Shown here piece after piece: positions 17,421-25,043 of a DNA stretch of 64,000 nucleotides. Under the pieces are notes generated by a model. That model was not told the origin of the DNA. It did no database searches and worked only from the letters and a program-made list of their open reading frames with translations. Both the position numbers and the translations under genes were made by a program. The DNA is from Hymenobacter persicinus. Its GTDB lineage: Bacteria > Bacteroidota > Bacteroidia > Cytophagales > Hymenobacteraceae. Within the stretch, counting starts at the first letter, position 1. Every line of letters starts with the position of its first letter. The stretch lies in the NCBI RefSeq assembly GCF_004167665.1, contig NZ_SEWE01000022.1:1-64000 (forward strand), read 5' to 3'.

Positions 17421-18770
17421 ATGTCCCGTATTCTGCTTCTCGGTGCCGGCCGCTCGGCTTCGTCCCTGATTTCCTATTTGTTGGAGCACGCGCCCACCGA
17501 AGGCTGGCAGCTCACGGTGGCCGACGTGAACCCGGCCCACCTGGTGCCCGTGCTGGCCGCCCACAGCGGTTACGCCCGCGCCGTGCCGTTTGATATTCAG
17601 CGCCCCGAGCTGCTCGAGGAGCTGGTGCCCCAAGCCGATATTGTGATTTCGATGCTGCCGGCGCTGTTTCACCTGCCCGTGGCCCAGGCCTGCGTGCGTC
17701 ACGCCCGCCATTTGGTGACGGCCAGCTACGTGAGTGAGGAAATCCGGGCCCTGGACGCCGAGGCGCGGGCGGCGGACATCCTGATTCTGATGGAGTGCGG
17801 CCTCGACCCCGGCCTCGACCATATGTCGGCCATGCAGGCGCTGGGCCACATCCGCAGCCGCAGCGGCAAGCTCACCTCGTTTAAGTCGTATTGCGGCGGC
17901 CTGATGGCGCCCGACTCCGAGGGCGACAACCCCTGGCGCTATAAGTTCACCTGGAACCCGCGCAACGTGGTGCTGGCCGGGCAGAGCACGGCCAAGTACC
18001 TCGAAAATGGTCGCCTGCGCTTTATTCCCTACCAGCACCTGTTTACCCGCCTCGCCACGCTGGAGGTGCCGGGCTACGGACAGTTTGAGGGCTACGCCAA
18101 CCGGGACTCGCTCAGCTACCGCGCCCCCTACGGCCTACACGACATTCCCACCATGCTGCGAGGCACCCTGCGCCGCCCGGGCTACTGCGCCGCCTGGCAG
18201 GCCCTAGTGCGCCTGGGTCTCACCGACGACACCGTGCACCTGGCCAACGACGCGGCCATGACCTGGGCCCAGCTGCTTGAATCCTACCTGCCCGCGGCGG
18301 AAGCGGGCCGGAGCCTGCCCCAGCAGCTTGCCGACTACCTGGGCCTAGCCGCCGACGGGCCGGAAATGCAGCGGTTGAGCTGGCTGGGCATCTTTACCGA
18401 GCTGCCCGTGGGCCTGGCCGACGCCACGCCCGCCCAGCTGCTCGAGCGGCTGCTGACCACCAAGTGGGCTCTGCAGGACGGGGACCACGACATGATTGTG
18501 ATGCAGCACCTGTTTGACTTCGAAATCGAGGGGCAGCGTTTCCAGCGCAGCTCTTCCCTGGTCGTGCTCGGCGACGATGCCACCCACACGGCCATGGCCA
18601 AAACCGTGGGTTTGCCCGTAGCTATGGCCGTGCGGCGCCTGGCCCAAGGCCACCTCCAGCAGCGCGGCGTCGTGATTCCGACCCAGCCCGACCTCTACGA
18701 GCCCATTCTGCAGGAGCTGGCCACCGACTACGGAATCCACTTTGTGGAGCAGGAGCAGACGCTGGGGTAG
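17421..18770 (+). CDS. Saccharopine dehydrogenase family oxidoreductase
   Basis: 449 residues: an N-terminal Rossmann domain (ILLLGAGRSASSLISYL), then the saccharopine-reductase-like region with MECGLDPGLDHMSAMQAL and FKSYCGGLMAP, typical of LYS9-type enzymes that link lysine/aminoadipate through saccharopine. Bacterial members may act in lysine degradation. Its 5' region has TAGTTTCG near 17382, one base off the -7 consensus. It is monocistronic and convergent with the next gene with only 3 bp between them. Confidence 0.92.
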   Translation: MSRILLLGAGRSASSLISYLLEHAPTEGWQLTVADVNPAHLVPVLAAHSGYARAVPFDIQRPELLEELVPQADIVISMLPALFHLPVAQACVRHARHLVTASYVSEEIRALDAEARAADILILMECGLDPGLDHMSAMQALGHIRSRSGKLTSFKSYCGGLMAPDSEGDNPWRYKFTWNPRNVVLAGQSTAKYLENGRLRFIPYQHLFTRLATLEVPGYGQFEGYANRDSLSYRAPYGLHDIPTMLRGTLRRPGYCAAWQALVRLGLTDDTVHLANDAAMTWAQLLESYLPAAEAGRSLPQQLADYLGLAADGPEMQRLSWLGIFTELPVGLADATPAQLLERLLTTKWALQDGDHDMIVMQHLFDFEIEGQRFQRSSSLVVLGDDATHTAMAKTVGLPVAMAVRRLAQGHLQQRGVVIPTQPDLYEPILQELATDYGIHFVEQEQTLG

Positions 18771-18773
18771 CCG

Positions 18774-19496
18774 TTAAAAGGCCAAGTAGAAATCCTGGAG
18801 CAAAGTCCGGAATTCCGCCGAGTAGGCTTCCGAGTCGGCCTCGTGGATGGCCAACTCCCGGCTCAGCTGAGGCTGGGGGCGGAGCGTGAAGGAGCTGATG
18901 TGGCGCAGGGCCTTGCTGCCGGGCCGGTGGCGGAGCGTGAGCCGGGCCGCCAAGAACAGGCCGGCCAGGGCAGCTTCCCGCTCGAAGTGCAGCATTTCGG
19001 GCGGGGGCAGCAGCACCGTCAGCCGCCCGTCGGCTGTGAGGAAGCGGGCAGTGAATTCGGCCAGCTCAGGAAAGCTGAGCGTGTCGGGGGCGGTGTGACG
19101 GGCCGTGGTACGCTGGGCATCCGGGGAGCGGAGCGAGTGGCGGAAAAACGGCGGGTTGCAGAGAATATGGTCGAACCGGGCCGGGGCGAGGGCCGCGTAC
19201 TGCGCCAGACTGGCCGCGTGCACCTTGATTCGGGCGGACCACGGGCTGCGGGCCGCGTTGGCGGCGGCCTGGGCCGCCGCGGCCGGGTCCAGTTCCACGG
19301 CTTCCACCCGCGCCCGGGCGTTGCGCTGGGCGGCCATCAGCGCCAGCAGCCCGGTGCCGGCACCAATGTCCAGAATGCGGGTGGCGGCCGTCAGGTCGGC
19401 CACGGCACCCAGCACGCAGGCATCGGTACAGACTTTCATGGCGCACTGCCCCTGCTCGACGCGGAAGTGTTTGAACTGGAAATAGGAATTAGCCAC
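18774..19496 (-). CDS. tRNA1(Val) A37 N6-methyltransferase TrmN6-like
   Basis: 240 residues from GTG 19496 (MANSYFQFKHF). An upstream in-frame start at 19544 is rejected because the -7 box at 19524-19517 lies inside that extension. SAM motif ILDIGAGTGLLALMAAQR and the N6-adenine motif NPPFF are present. The start NSYFQFKHFRVEQGQCAMKV matches YfiC/TrmN6. Confidence 0.9.
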   Translation of the reverse strand: MANSYFQFKHFRVEQGQCAMKVCTDACVLGAVADLTAATRILDIGAGTGLLALMAAQRNARARVEAVELDPAAAAQAAANAARSPWSARIKVHAASLAQYAALAPARFDHILCNPPFFRHSLRSPDAQRTTARHTAPDTLSFPELAEFTARFLTADGRLTVLLPPPEMLHFEREAALAGLFLAARLTLRHRPGSKALRHISSFTLRPQPQLSRELAIHEADSEAYSAEFRTLLQDFYLAF

Positions 19497-19516
19497 GCGG
19501 AAACGAAAGGTTGGGG

Positions 19517-19524
19517 CAAAGGTA
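19517..19524 (-). promoter_or_regulatory. -7 promoter box for the trmN6-like gene
   Basis: Minus-strand TACCTTTG, 20 nt before GTG 19496. It decides the start codon. Confidence 0.55.
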
Positions 19525-19547
19525 AGGCGTAGCCGCGGGCGCAACGC

Positions 19548-20657
19548 TTACGCGCCGGGCCCACGCCGGGCCGCACCCAGGCGGAGTACCAGGCGGTGCA
19601 GGGGCGCTTCCACCGCGTAGTGCAGCCCGATGGCGGCCCCCACGAGCAGCAGCAGCAGCACCGGCACCGGCGGCAACAAGGGCGCCAGACGAATGATGCG
19701 GGGCAGCAGAAAGTCGGGGAGCAGGCCCAGGTGCAGCAGGTAAAAAGCGTAGGAGCTGCGGCCAAGCACCTGCAGGGGCCGGCTGCCGAGTGCGCGCTGC
19801 AACCAGCTGGGCTGGTTGGCCAGCCCGTGCAGCAGCAGCCCCGTACCCAGCGGCAGCAGCCAGTTGTTGGCCGCCACGCCCGGTAGGCTCTCGATGCTCG
19901 AGCCCACGCCCAGCTGCTGCTGCACGCCCACCATTAACCCCAGTACGACGACCAGCACCAAGCCACCCAAAGCCGTAGCGTGGGGCACCCGGGCGGGGGC
20001 CAGCCGGGCAAACGCAGCCCCGAACAAAAACTCGGCGCTGCGCCCGAAAAAGGTGGCGCTCAGCACAAACAGCGGCGTTTCCAGCCAACCCCGGCCGCTC
20101 AGCACGGAACCCAATGCCAAGCCCAGCGCCGCCAGCCCCACCACGCAGCCCACCCAGATCCGCGGCGAGAAGCGTCGGGCCAGGGCAAACAGCAGGGGCA
20201 GCAGCAGGTAAAACGACTCTTCCACCGTCAGGGACCAGCTGGGGCCGATGCCGGTCAGGTACCAGCGGGCGGCCAAGCCCTTGAGCAGCGTGAGGTTCAG
20301 CGCGTACTGCTGCCACCACTGCGCCGCGGGCAGGGCGCGCTGGGCATGGCCGAATACGAACGTGGCCGTGGTCAGCAGCAGCAGCAGCGGGTAGATGCGG
20401 GCCACCCGGCGCAGCAGAAACTGCCCGAAGCTGCCCGCGTGGGCAGTGGCGAAGTAGCGGCGGCTAAGCAGGTAGCCGCTGAGGGTGAAAAAGACCGACA
20501 CGCCCACGTGCAGCTCACTGCCTACGGCCTGCAGCGCCGCGGCCCAACCCGGGGCGGGGGCGGGCAAGGAGGTGCGGTAGTGAAATAAAAACACCAGCAG
20601 CGCGGCCCCGGCCCGCACGCCCGTCAGGGCCGGAAGGTGGGTGCGCGCGGCCGTCAT
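19548..20657 (-). CDS. Acyltransferase 3 (OafA/YrhL-type) membrane protein
   Basis: 369 residues with about ten hydrophobic segments. The N-terminus has the family signature LTGVRAGAALLVFLFHY (catalytic His) followed by GVSVFFTLSGYLLSRRYF. Such integral membrane acyltransferases O-acylate surface sugars or peptidoglycan. ATG 20657 immediately follows the rnhA TAA with no spacer, so the two are probably translated together. Confidence 0.9.
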   Translation of the reverse strand: MTAARTHLPALTGVRAGAALLVFLFHYRTSLPAPAPGWAAALQAVGSELHVGVSVFFTLSGYLLSRRYFATAHAGSFGQFLLRRVARIYPLLLLLTTATFVFGHAQRALPAAQWWQQYALNLTLLKGLAARWYLTGIGPSWSLTVEESFYLLLPLLFALARRFSPRIWVGCVVGLAALGLALGSVLSGRGWLETPLFVLSATFFGRSAEFLFGAAFARLAPARVPHATALGGLVLVVVLGLMVGVQQQLGVGSSIESLPGVAANNWLLPLGTGLLLHGLANQPSWLQRALGSRPLQVLGRSSYAFYLLHLGLLPDFLLPRIIRLAPLLPPVPVLLLLLVGAAIGLHYAVEAPLHRLVLRLGAARRGPGA

Positions 20658-21116
20658 TTACGCCATCTGGCTTTCGTAGCCCTCGTCGATGAGCAGGGGG
20701 CCGCGGGTGGCGCTGCCCACGGCCAGCTGGTCGCACCGCTCGTTTTCGGGGTGGCCGTTGTGGCCGCGTACCCACTGAAAGCGCACCTTGCGCTGCTCGT
20801 AGATCTTCAGAAAGCGCCGCCACAAATCCTCGTTGGCCTTCTTGCCGAAATCCGGCTTTTTCACCCAGCCAAACACCCACCGCTTTTCCACCGAGTCGAC
20901 CACGTACTTCGAGTCGGTGACGACGGTAATCGGGATGTCGGGGCGCGTGACGGCCTCCAGCCCCACGATGATGGCCAGCAGCTCCATGCGGTTGTTGGTG
21001 GTCAGGCGGAAGCCCTGGGTGATTTCCTTTTCGTGGTGCCCGTAGCGCAGAATGGTACCGTAGCCGCCCGGGCCGGGGTTGCCGCGGGAAGAGCCGTCGG
21101 TGAAGAGATGAATCAA
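20658..21116 (-). CDS. rnhA: Ribonuclease HI
   Basis: 152 residues. The DEDD residues are visible: FTDGSSRGNPGPGG (Asp7), NRMEL (Glu), VTDSKYV (Asp) and NERCDQL (Asp). It degrades RNA in RNA-DNA hybrids. The start is TTG at 21116: the conserved protein begins exactly there and no ATG or GTG exists in frame before a stop. Heptamer repeat B1 begins one base upstream and may have displaced the original start. Confidence 0.93.
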   Translation of the reverse strand: MIHLFTDGSSRGNPGPGGYGTILRYGHHEKEITQGFRLTTNNRMELLAIIVGLEAVTRPDIPITVVTDSKYVVDSVEKRWVFGWVKKPDFGKKANEDLWRRFLKIYEQRKVRFQWVRGHNGHPENERCDQLAVGSATRGPLLIDEGYESQMA

Positions 21117-21117
21117 C

Positions 21118-21270
21118 TTGGTTGTCAGTTGGTAGTTGCCAGTTGTCAGTTACTAGTTGTCAGTTACTAGTTGTCAGTTACTAGTTGTTAGTTGTTAGTA
21201 AGGGTTGAAGGACCTAACAACTGACAACCAACAACTGACAACCAACAACTGACAACCAACAACTAACCGT
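21118..21270. repeat. Repeat element B1: inverted heptamer clusters (GTTGTCA)
   Basis: The left arm has eleven consecutive heptamers (21121-21197), GTTGTCA alternating mainly with GTTACTA. The right arm has eight inverted heptamers (21215-21270), TGACAAC alternating with CAACAAC. The arms can form a long imperfect hairpin around AAGGGTTGAAGGACC. It lies between rnhA and marC. Confidence 0.95.
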
Positions 21271-21278
21271 CAACTGCT

Positions 21279-21839
21279 TCAGAAATTTGATTTAAACAGC
21301 TTGATGGCAATGGCCAGCAGGATCACGCCGAACACCCGGCGCAGGATGTCCTCGCCGGCATTGCCGAGCTTGCGCTCAATCCAGGCCGAGCTTTTGAGCA
21401 CGATGAACACAAACACCAGGTTCAGGGCAATGCCGACCAGCACGTTGGGCAGGGAGTAGGCCGCCCGCAGCGAGAGCAGGGTGGTCATGGTGCCGGCCCC
21501 CACGATGATGGGGAAGGCCAGCGGCACGATGGAGCCCGTGCGGGTGGTCGGGTCGTTTTTGAACAGCTCAATGCCCAGAATCATCTCCATGCCGATCAGG
21601 AAGATGATGATGGCCCCGGCCAGGGCAAACGACTGGTAGTCGACGCCGAACAAGCTCAGAATGCTCTGCCCCAGAAACAGAAACACCACCATCAGCACTC
21701 CAGCCACCAGCGTGGCTTTCTCGGAGTGAATCTTGCCCTCGCGCTGCCGGATCTGAATGATAATCGGGATGGAGCCCAGAATATCAATCACGGCAAACAG
21801 GGTGAGCGTAACGGAGAAGATTTCCTTGAGGCTGAACAT
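21279..21839 (-). CDS. MarC family integral membrane protein
   Basis: 186 residues from ATG 21839 (MFSLKEIFSVTLTLF) with six hydrophobic segments and the conserved NxxG-like PLAFPIIVGAGTM loop. The family's role is unsettled; early claims of drug resistance were not supported. Upstream, repeat A3 abuts the ATG; downstream, repeat B1 nearly touches the TGA stop. Confidence 0.92.
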   Translation of the reverse strand: MFSLKEIFSVTLTLFAVIDILGSIPIIIQIRQREGKIHSEKATLVAGVLMVVFLFLGQSILSLFGVDYQSFALAGAIIIFLIGMEMILGIELFKNDPTTRTGSIVPLAFPIIVGAGTMTTLLSLRAAYSLPNVLVGIALNLVFVFIVLKSSAWIERKLGNAGEDILRRVFGVILLAIAIKLFKSNF

Positions 21840-21840
21840 G

Positions 21841-21952
21841 GTGAGATAGTGAACTGGTGAGGTGGTGAGGTTGAGGTGTTGGTGGTGCGGAGCCGCCCCG
21901 CTTACGCAGACGGAATGACAACTCACCAGTTCACCATCTCACGATTTCACTA
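21841..21952. repeat. Repeat element A3: inverted 8-bp TGGTGA clusters
   Basis: The arms 21841-21861 and 21922-21942 are 21 bp long and complementary at 20 positions. The centre is GC-rich. The element fills the marC-serC gap, reaching from the marC ATG to the serC TAA stop. Confidence 0.92.
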
Positions 21953-21953
21953 C

Positions 21954-23024
21954 TTAAGAAAACTCCCGGGCGAAGAACTGGACGAGTTGCTCGTAGGCCG
22001 CGTCGGGGATGGCGGGGAAGTTGGCGATGCGCAGGGTGTTGGCTTTCCAGGTGCCGTAGCCGTTACCGAGCTGCAGGCCCTGGGCCAGGGCCCGGCGCTT
22101 CACCTCGTCAATCAGCGCCGGGGCGCCCTGCAGGGCAATGACGGTAGTAGAGCGGGTTTCGGGGTTCGTGACCAGGGGCGTGAGCTGGGTGGCCTGCTCG
22201 AAGTAGTCGTAGAGCTTAGCGGCGCGGTCGAGCAGGTGCTGGTGCACGGCCTTGATGGGCTCCCGGTCCTGGAGCACCCGGCTCAGCAGGTAGATGCCGA
22301 GCACGTTGGGCGTATGGGTGGTCTGGAAGTTGAGCATCTTCTCGTACTGGGCCGTGAGCGAGTTGTAGTGGCTGCGCTCATTGATGCTGCGCAGGCGCGC
22401 CACGGCCCTTGGCGACAACACCATGATGCCCAGGCCGGCGGGCAGCCCGAAGCACTTCTGCACCGAGCCAAACCAGATGTCGGCCTTGATGTACTTGAGC
22501 TGAATGCCGGCCAGCGAGGAAGTGGCGTCCACGGCCAGCAGGGCGTTGCCCAGGCGGTTGTAGAGGTTCAGCACGAACCCGTCGCGCAACTGGGTGGCGT
22601 TGGAGGTTTCGTTCTGGGTGATGCAGACCAGGTCAGTCTGGCCGGACTCGTCGGGCAGGGGCAGGGTGTAGATTTCGGGCGCCTCATCGACGCCGAACTG
22701 CTGGCCGGTGGAGGCGGGGCGCAGGGCTTTGGCGTACTCAAACCACTTCTCGCCGAAAGCCCCGCTGTAGAGGTGGAAGCTCTTGGTGGGCGTCAGGCTC
22801 TGGGCCAAGACTTCCCAGCACTCGGTGGCCGAGCTCAGGAAGAAGATGGTGTAGTCCTGGGGGATGTTGAGCTTGGCCTTCATGTCGGCCACGGTCTGCC
22901 GCATCAGGCCCGTAAACCGCTCCCCGCGGTGGGGCGCCGAGAGCCAGCCCTCGTCGAAAGCGTCCTGCAAGTAGCCGCGTACGGCCGGATACACGGCGGA
23001 AGGCCCGGGATTGAAAGTATACAT
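21954..23024 (-). CDS. serC: Phosphoserine aminotransferase
   Basis: 356 residues from ATG 23024 (MYTFNPGPSAVYP). Class V PLP aminotransferase: NPGPS at the N-terminus, AVDATSSLAG with the PLP Asp, and SVQKCFGLPAG with the PLP Lys. It converts phosphohydroxypyruvate and glutamate to phosphoserine. Bacteroidota SerC often shows this shortened form, though another class V activity is possible. A -7 box lies at 23058-23051. Confidence 0.85.
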   Translation of the reverse strand: MYTFNPGPSAVYPAVRGYLQDAFDEGWLSAPHRGERFTGLMRQTVADMKAKLNIPQDYTIFFLSSATECWEVLAQSLTPTKSFHLYSGAFGEKWFEYAKALRPASTGQQFGVDEAPEIYTLPLPDESGQTDLVCITQNETSNATQLRDGFVLNLYNRLGNALLAVDATSSLAGIQLKYIKADIWFGSVQKCFGLPAGLGIMVLSPRAVARLRSINERSHYNSLTAQYEKMLNFQTTHTPNVLGIYLLSRVLQDREPIKAVHQHLLDRAAKLYDYFEQATQLTPLVTNPETRSTTVIALQGAPALIDEVKRRALAQGLQLGNGYGTWKANTLRIANFPAIPDAAYEQLVQFFAREFS

Positions 23025-23050
23025 AGGTGTGGGAGTCAAAAGGGGAAACG

Positions 23051-23058
23051 CAAAGGTA
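23051..23058 (-). promoter_or_regulatory. -7 promoter box for serC
   Basis: Minus-strand TACCTTTG, 26 nt before ATG 23024. It excludes longer in-frame starts. Repeat A4 lies just upstream. Confidence 0.6.
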
Positions 23059-23063
23059 GGGAC

Positions 23064-23183
23064 GGTGAAATGGTGAGGTGGTGAAATGGTGAGTTTTTGT
23101 TCTGACTGCGCCAGCGGCGCAGGTTGTGCAGGGCCGCTCCAGCAGAACGTCAACTCCCCAGTTCACCATTCCACTACTTCACC
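23064..23183. repeat. Repeat element A4: inverted 8-bp TGGTGA clusters
   Basis: The left arm (23064-23093) has almost four exact octamers of NTGGTGAR. The right arm (23151-23183) is inverted. The centre contains CTGCGCCAGCGGCGCAG. It separates serC from aroQ and encodes the last codons and stop of aroQ. Confidence 0.9.
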
Positions 23184-23623
23184 TTAAACCCCACGCGCTT
23201 GGGCTTTAGGCCTTCGAAGTACTGCACGGCCAGGCGGTAGGAGTCGAGCTTGAAGCCGCTGATGCTGCCCACGCAGTTTTTGCCCAGCAGGCTGCGCTGG
23301 CGAAATTCCTCCCGGGCGTGCAGGTTGGAGAGGTGCACTTCCACCACCGGCGTGTGGATGGCGGCCACCGCGTCGGCCAGGGCCACGCTGGTGTGGGTGT
23401 AGCCGCCGGCGTTGAGCACCACGCCCGCGTAGGTGAAGCCCACCTCGTGGAGCTTGTCGATCAGCTCGCCTTCGTGGTTGCTCTGGAAGTAGTCGAGGGT
23501 GAGGTCGGGGAAGGCCGCGCGCAGCTCGGGCAGGTAGTCGTCGAAGCTGCGGGTGCCGTAGATGCCGGGCTCGCGCTGGCCGAGCAGGTTCAGGTTGGGG
23601 CCGTTCAGAATCAGGATTTGCAT
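23174..23623 (-). CDS. aroQ: Type II 3-dehydroquinate dehydratase
   Basis: 149 residues. NGPNLNLLGQREPGIYG (catalytic Tyr), NAGGYTHTSVAL and EVHLSNLHAREEFR (catalytic His) are diagnostic of the shikimate-pathway type II dehydratase. The C-terminus extends as RVGFKVK, and its final GTG AAG TAG codons lie within repeat A4. Confidence 0.96.
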   Translation of the reverse strand: MQILILNGPNLNLLGQREPGIYGTRSFDDYLPELRAAFPDLTLDYFQSNHEGELIDKLHEVGFTYAGVVLNAGGYTHTSVALADAVAAIHTPVVEVHLSNLHAREEFRQRSLLGKNCVGSISGFKLDSYRLAVQYFEGLKPKRVGFKVK

Positions 23624-23653
23624 GGCGGGGTGTGGCTAGGAGGGGCGTTGGGG

Positions 23654-23699
23654 CAAAGGTAGTCGCATCTGGAACGTAGCAAGGATGCAGCTACCTTTG
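23654..23699. promoter_or_regulatory. Divergent -7 promoter boxes for aroQ and xerD
   Basis: Minus-strand TACCTTTG at 23661-23654 (aroQ) has a TTG at 23682-23680, 18 nt away. Plus-strand TACCTTTG at 23692-23699 (xerD) lies 29 nt before ATG 23729. The two promoters overlap back to back within 46 bp. Confidence 0.65.
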
Positions 23700-23728
23700 C
23701 CCTACGCTCTAACATCTAAGCCCCGAAA

Positions 23729-24631
23729 ATGTCCACCTGGAACACCAGCATCAAGCAGTTTGAGGGTTACCTGCAGCTCGAAAAGTCGTTGTCGGCCAAC
23801 TCGGTAGAAGCGTATTCGCGCGACATCAGCAAGCTGCGCCAGTACCTCGACATCTCGAAGCTGCCGGCCAGCCCGGCCCAGGTCACGACGCGCATCCTGC
23901 GGGATTTTCTGGCCTGGCTGGGCGAGTTGGGCCTGAGTGCCACCTCCCAGGCCCGCACGCTCTCGGGCATCAAGGCCTTCTACAGCTTCCTGATCATGGA
24001 AGACCTGCTCACCCTGGACCCCACCGACTCGCTCGAAGCGCCCAAAACCGGCCGCAAGCTGCCCGACACGCTCAGCTACGAGGAAATCACCCAGTTGCTC
24101 GAGGCCGTCGACATGAGCACCAACGAGGGCACCCGCAACCGGGCCATGCTCGAAACCCTGTATTCGTCGGGCCTGCGGGTGTCGGAGCTGATTACGCTGA
24201 AGCTCTCCAACCTCTACGCCGACCAGGGCTTCGTGCGCGTGACGGGCAAGGGCAACAAGGAGCGGCTGGTGCCCATCGGCCGCGACGCGCTCAAGTACAT
24301 CAGCTTTTACCTGAGCGGAGTGCGCTGCCACCTCGACATTCAGCGGGGCTCGGAAGACACGATATTTCTGAACCGGCGCGGCACGGGCTTGTCCCGGGTG
24401 CTGGTCTTCACCATGATCAAAGCCCTGGCCGCCCAGGCCGGCATCCGCAAAACCATCAGCCCCCACACGTTCCGCCACTCCTTCGCCACCCACCTCATCG
24501 AGGGCGGGGCCGACCTGCGGGCCGTGCAGGAAATGCTGGGCCACGAAAGCATCACGACCACCGAAATCTACACCCACCTCGACCGGGACTACCTCAAGCA
24601 GGTTATCACCGAGTTTCACCCCCGCAGCTAG
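23729..24631 (+). CDS. xerD: Tyrosine recombinase XerD
   Basis: 300 residues. The SAM-like core-binding domain (5-90) is followed by the catalytic domain with Arg150 (GLRVSEL), Lys174 (GKGNKER), His246/Arg249 (HTFRHSFATHL), His272 (LGHES) and Tyr281 (IYTH). It resolves chromosome dimers at dif together with FtsK, whose gene lies 2.2 kb downstream. Full length. The 21-bp repeat array at 24650 starts 19 bp after the stop. Confidence 0.94.
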   Translation: MSTWNTSIKQFEGYLQLEKSLSANSVEAYSRDISKLRQYLDISKLPASPAQVTTRILRDFLAWLGELGLSATSQARTLSGIKAFYSFLIMEDLLTLDPTDSLEAPKTGRKLPDTLSYEEITQLLEAVDMSTNEGTRNRAMLETLYSSGLRVSELITLKLSNLYADQGFVRVTGKGNKERLVPIGRDALKYISFYLSGVRCHLDIQRGSEDTIFLNRRGTGLSRVLVFTMIKALAAQAGIRKTISPHTFRHSFATHLIEGGADLRAVQEMLGHESITTTEIYTHLDRDYLKQVITEFHPRS

Positions 24632-24649
24632 GCGCCGCTGGGCAAGGCG

Positions 24650-24911
24650 CTTTTAGGGGAGCGGAATACTTTTTTAGTAGGAGGGAAGTGCCTTTTAGAG
24701 CTTCCGCAGGACCTTTTTCTTCCTCCGCAGCCCCTTTTAGTGGGGCCAAGCTGCTTTTTACTGCTTCCGAACGACCTTTTACTAGCTCCCGCCTGCTTTT
24801 TACTCCTCGCGAAGGACCTTTTACTAGGGGCCGACCTACTTTTTTCTGCTTCGCCGGTACCTTTTAGTGGGTCTGACCACCTTTTTTCTAGGTCGGACCT
24901 GCTTTTTTTAG
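24650..24911. repeat. Array E: 13 degenerate units of ~21 bp with a CTTTTAG/CTTTTTAC core
   Basis: The C before each T-run lies at 24650, 24669, 24692, 24713, 24734, 24754, 24776, 24796, 24818, 24839, 24861, 24881 and 24902, a mean spacing of 21 bp. Units resemble CTTCCGAAGGACCTTTTAGTG. T4-T7 tracts recur every two helical turns on the same strand. There is no ORF and no similarity to dif or to a CRISPR. Not a class I can name. Confidence 0.85.
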
Positions 24912-25016
24912 ATGCTGCGGGCCCTTCGGCCGCGGTTCGCGGGGCGGTAATGGCCGCGGCAGCCGGCGTCGGTTGTCGAAACCAGATTCCGGTGCCCCGG
25001 GCCCGGCCGGAAACCG

Positions 25017-25024
25017 TACTTTTG
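25017..25024 (+). promoter_or_regulatory. -7 promoter box for the membrane protein gene at 25044
   Basis: TACTTTTG, 19 nt before ATG 25044 and about 100 bp after array E. Confidence 0.55.
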
Positions 25025-25043
25025 CGGCCTTCCGACTCTGCTT

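Noticed and set aside
24650..24911. CRISPR array
   Set aside because: Units are only 21 bp with no distinct spacers, repeats are degenerate, and no cas gene is present.
24601..24911. dif site or integrase attachment site next to xerD
   Set aside because: No 28-bp dif-like sequence with 11-bp arms and no duplicated att core were seen; xerD here is the housekeeping recombinase.
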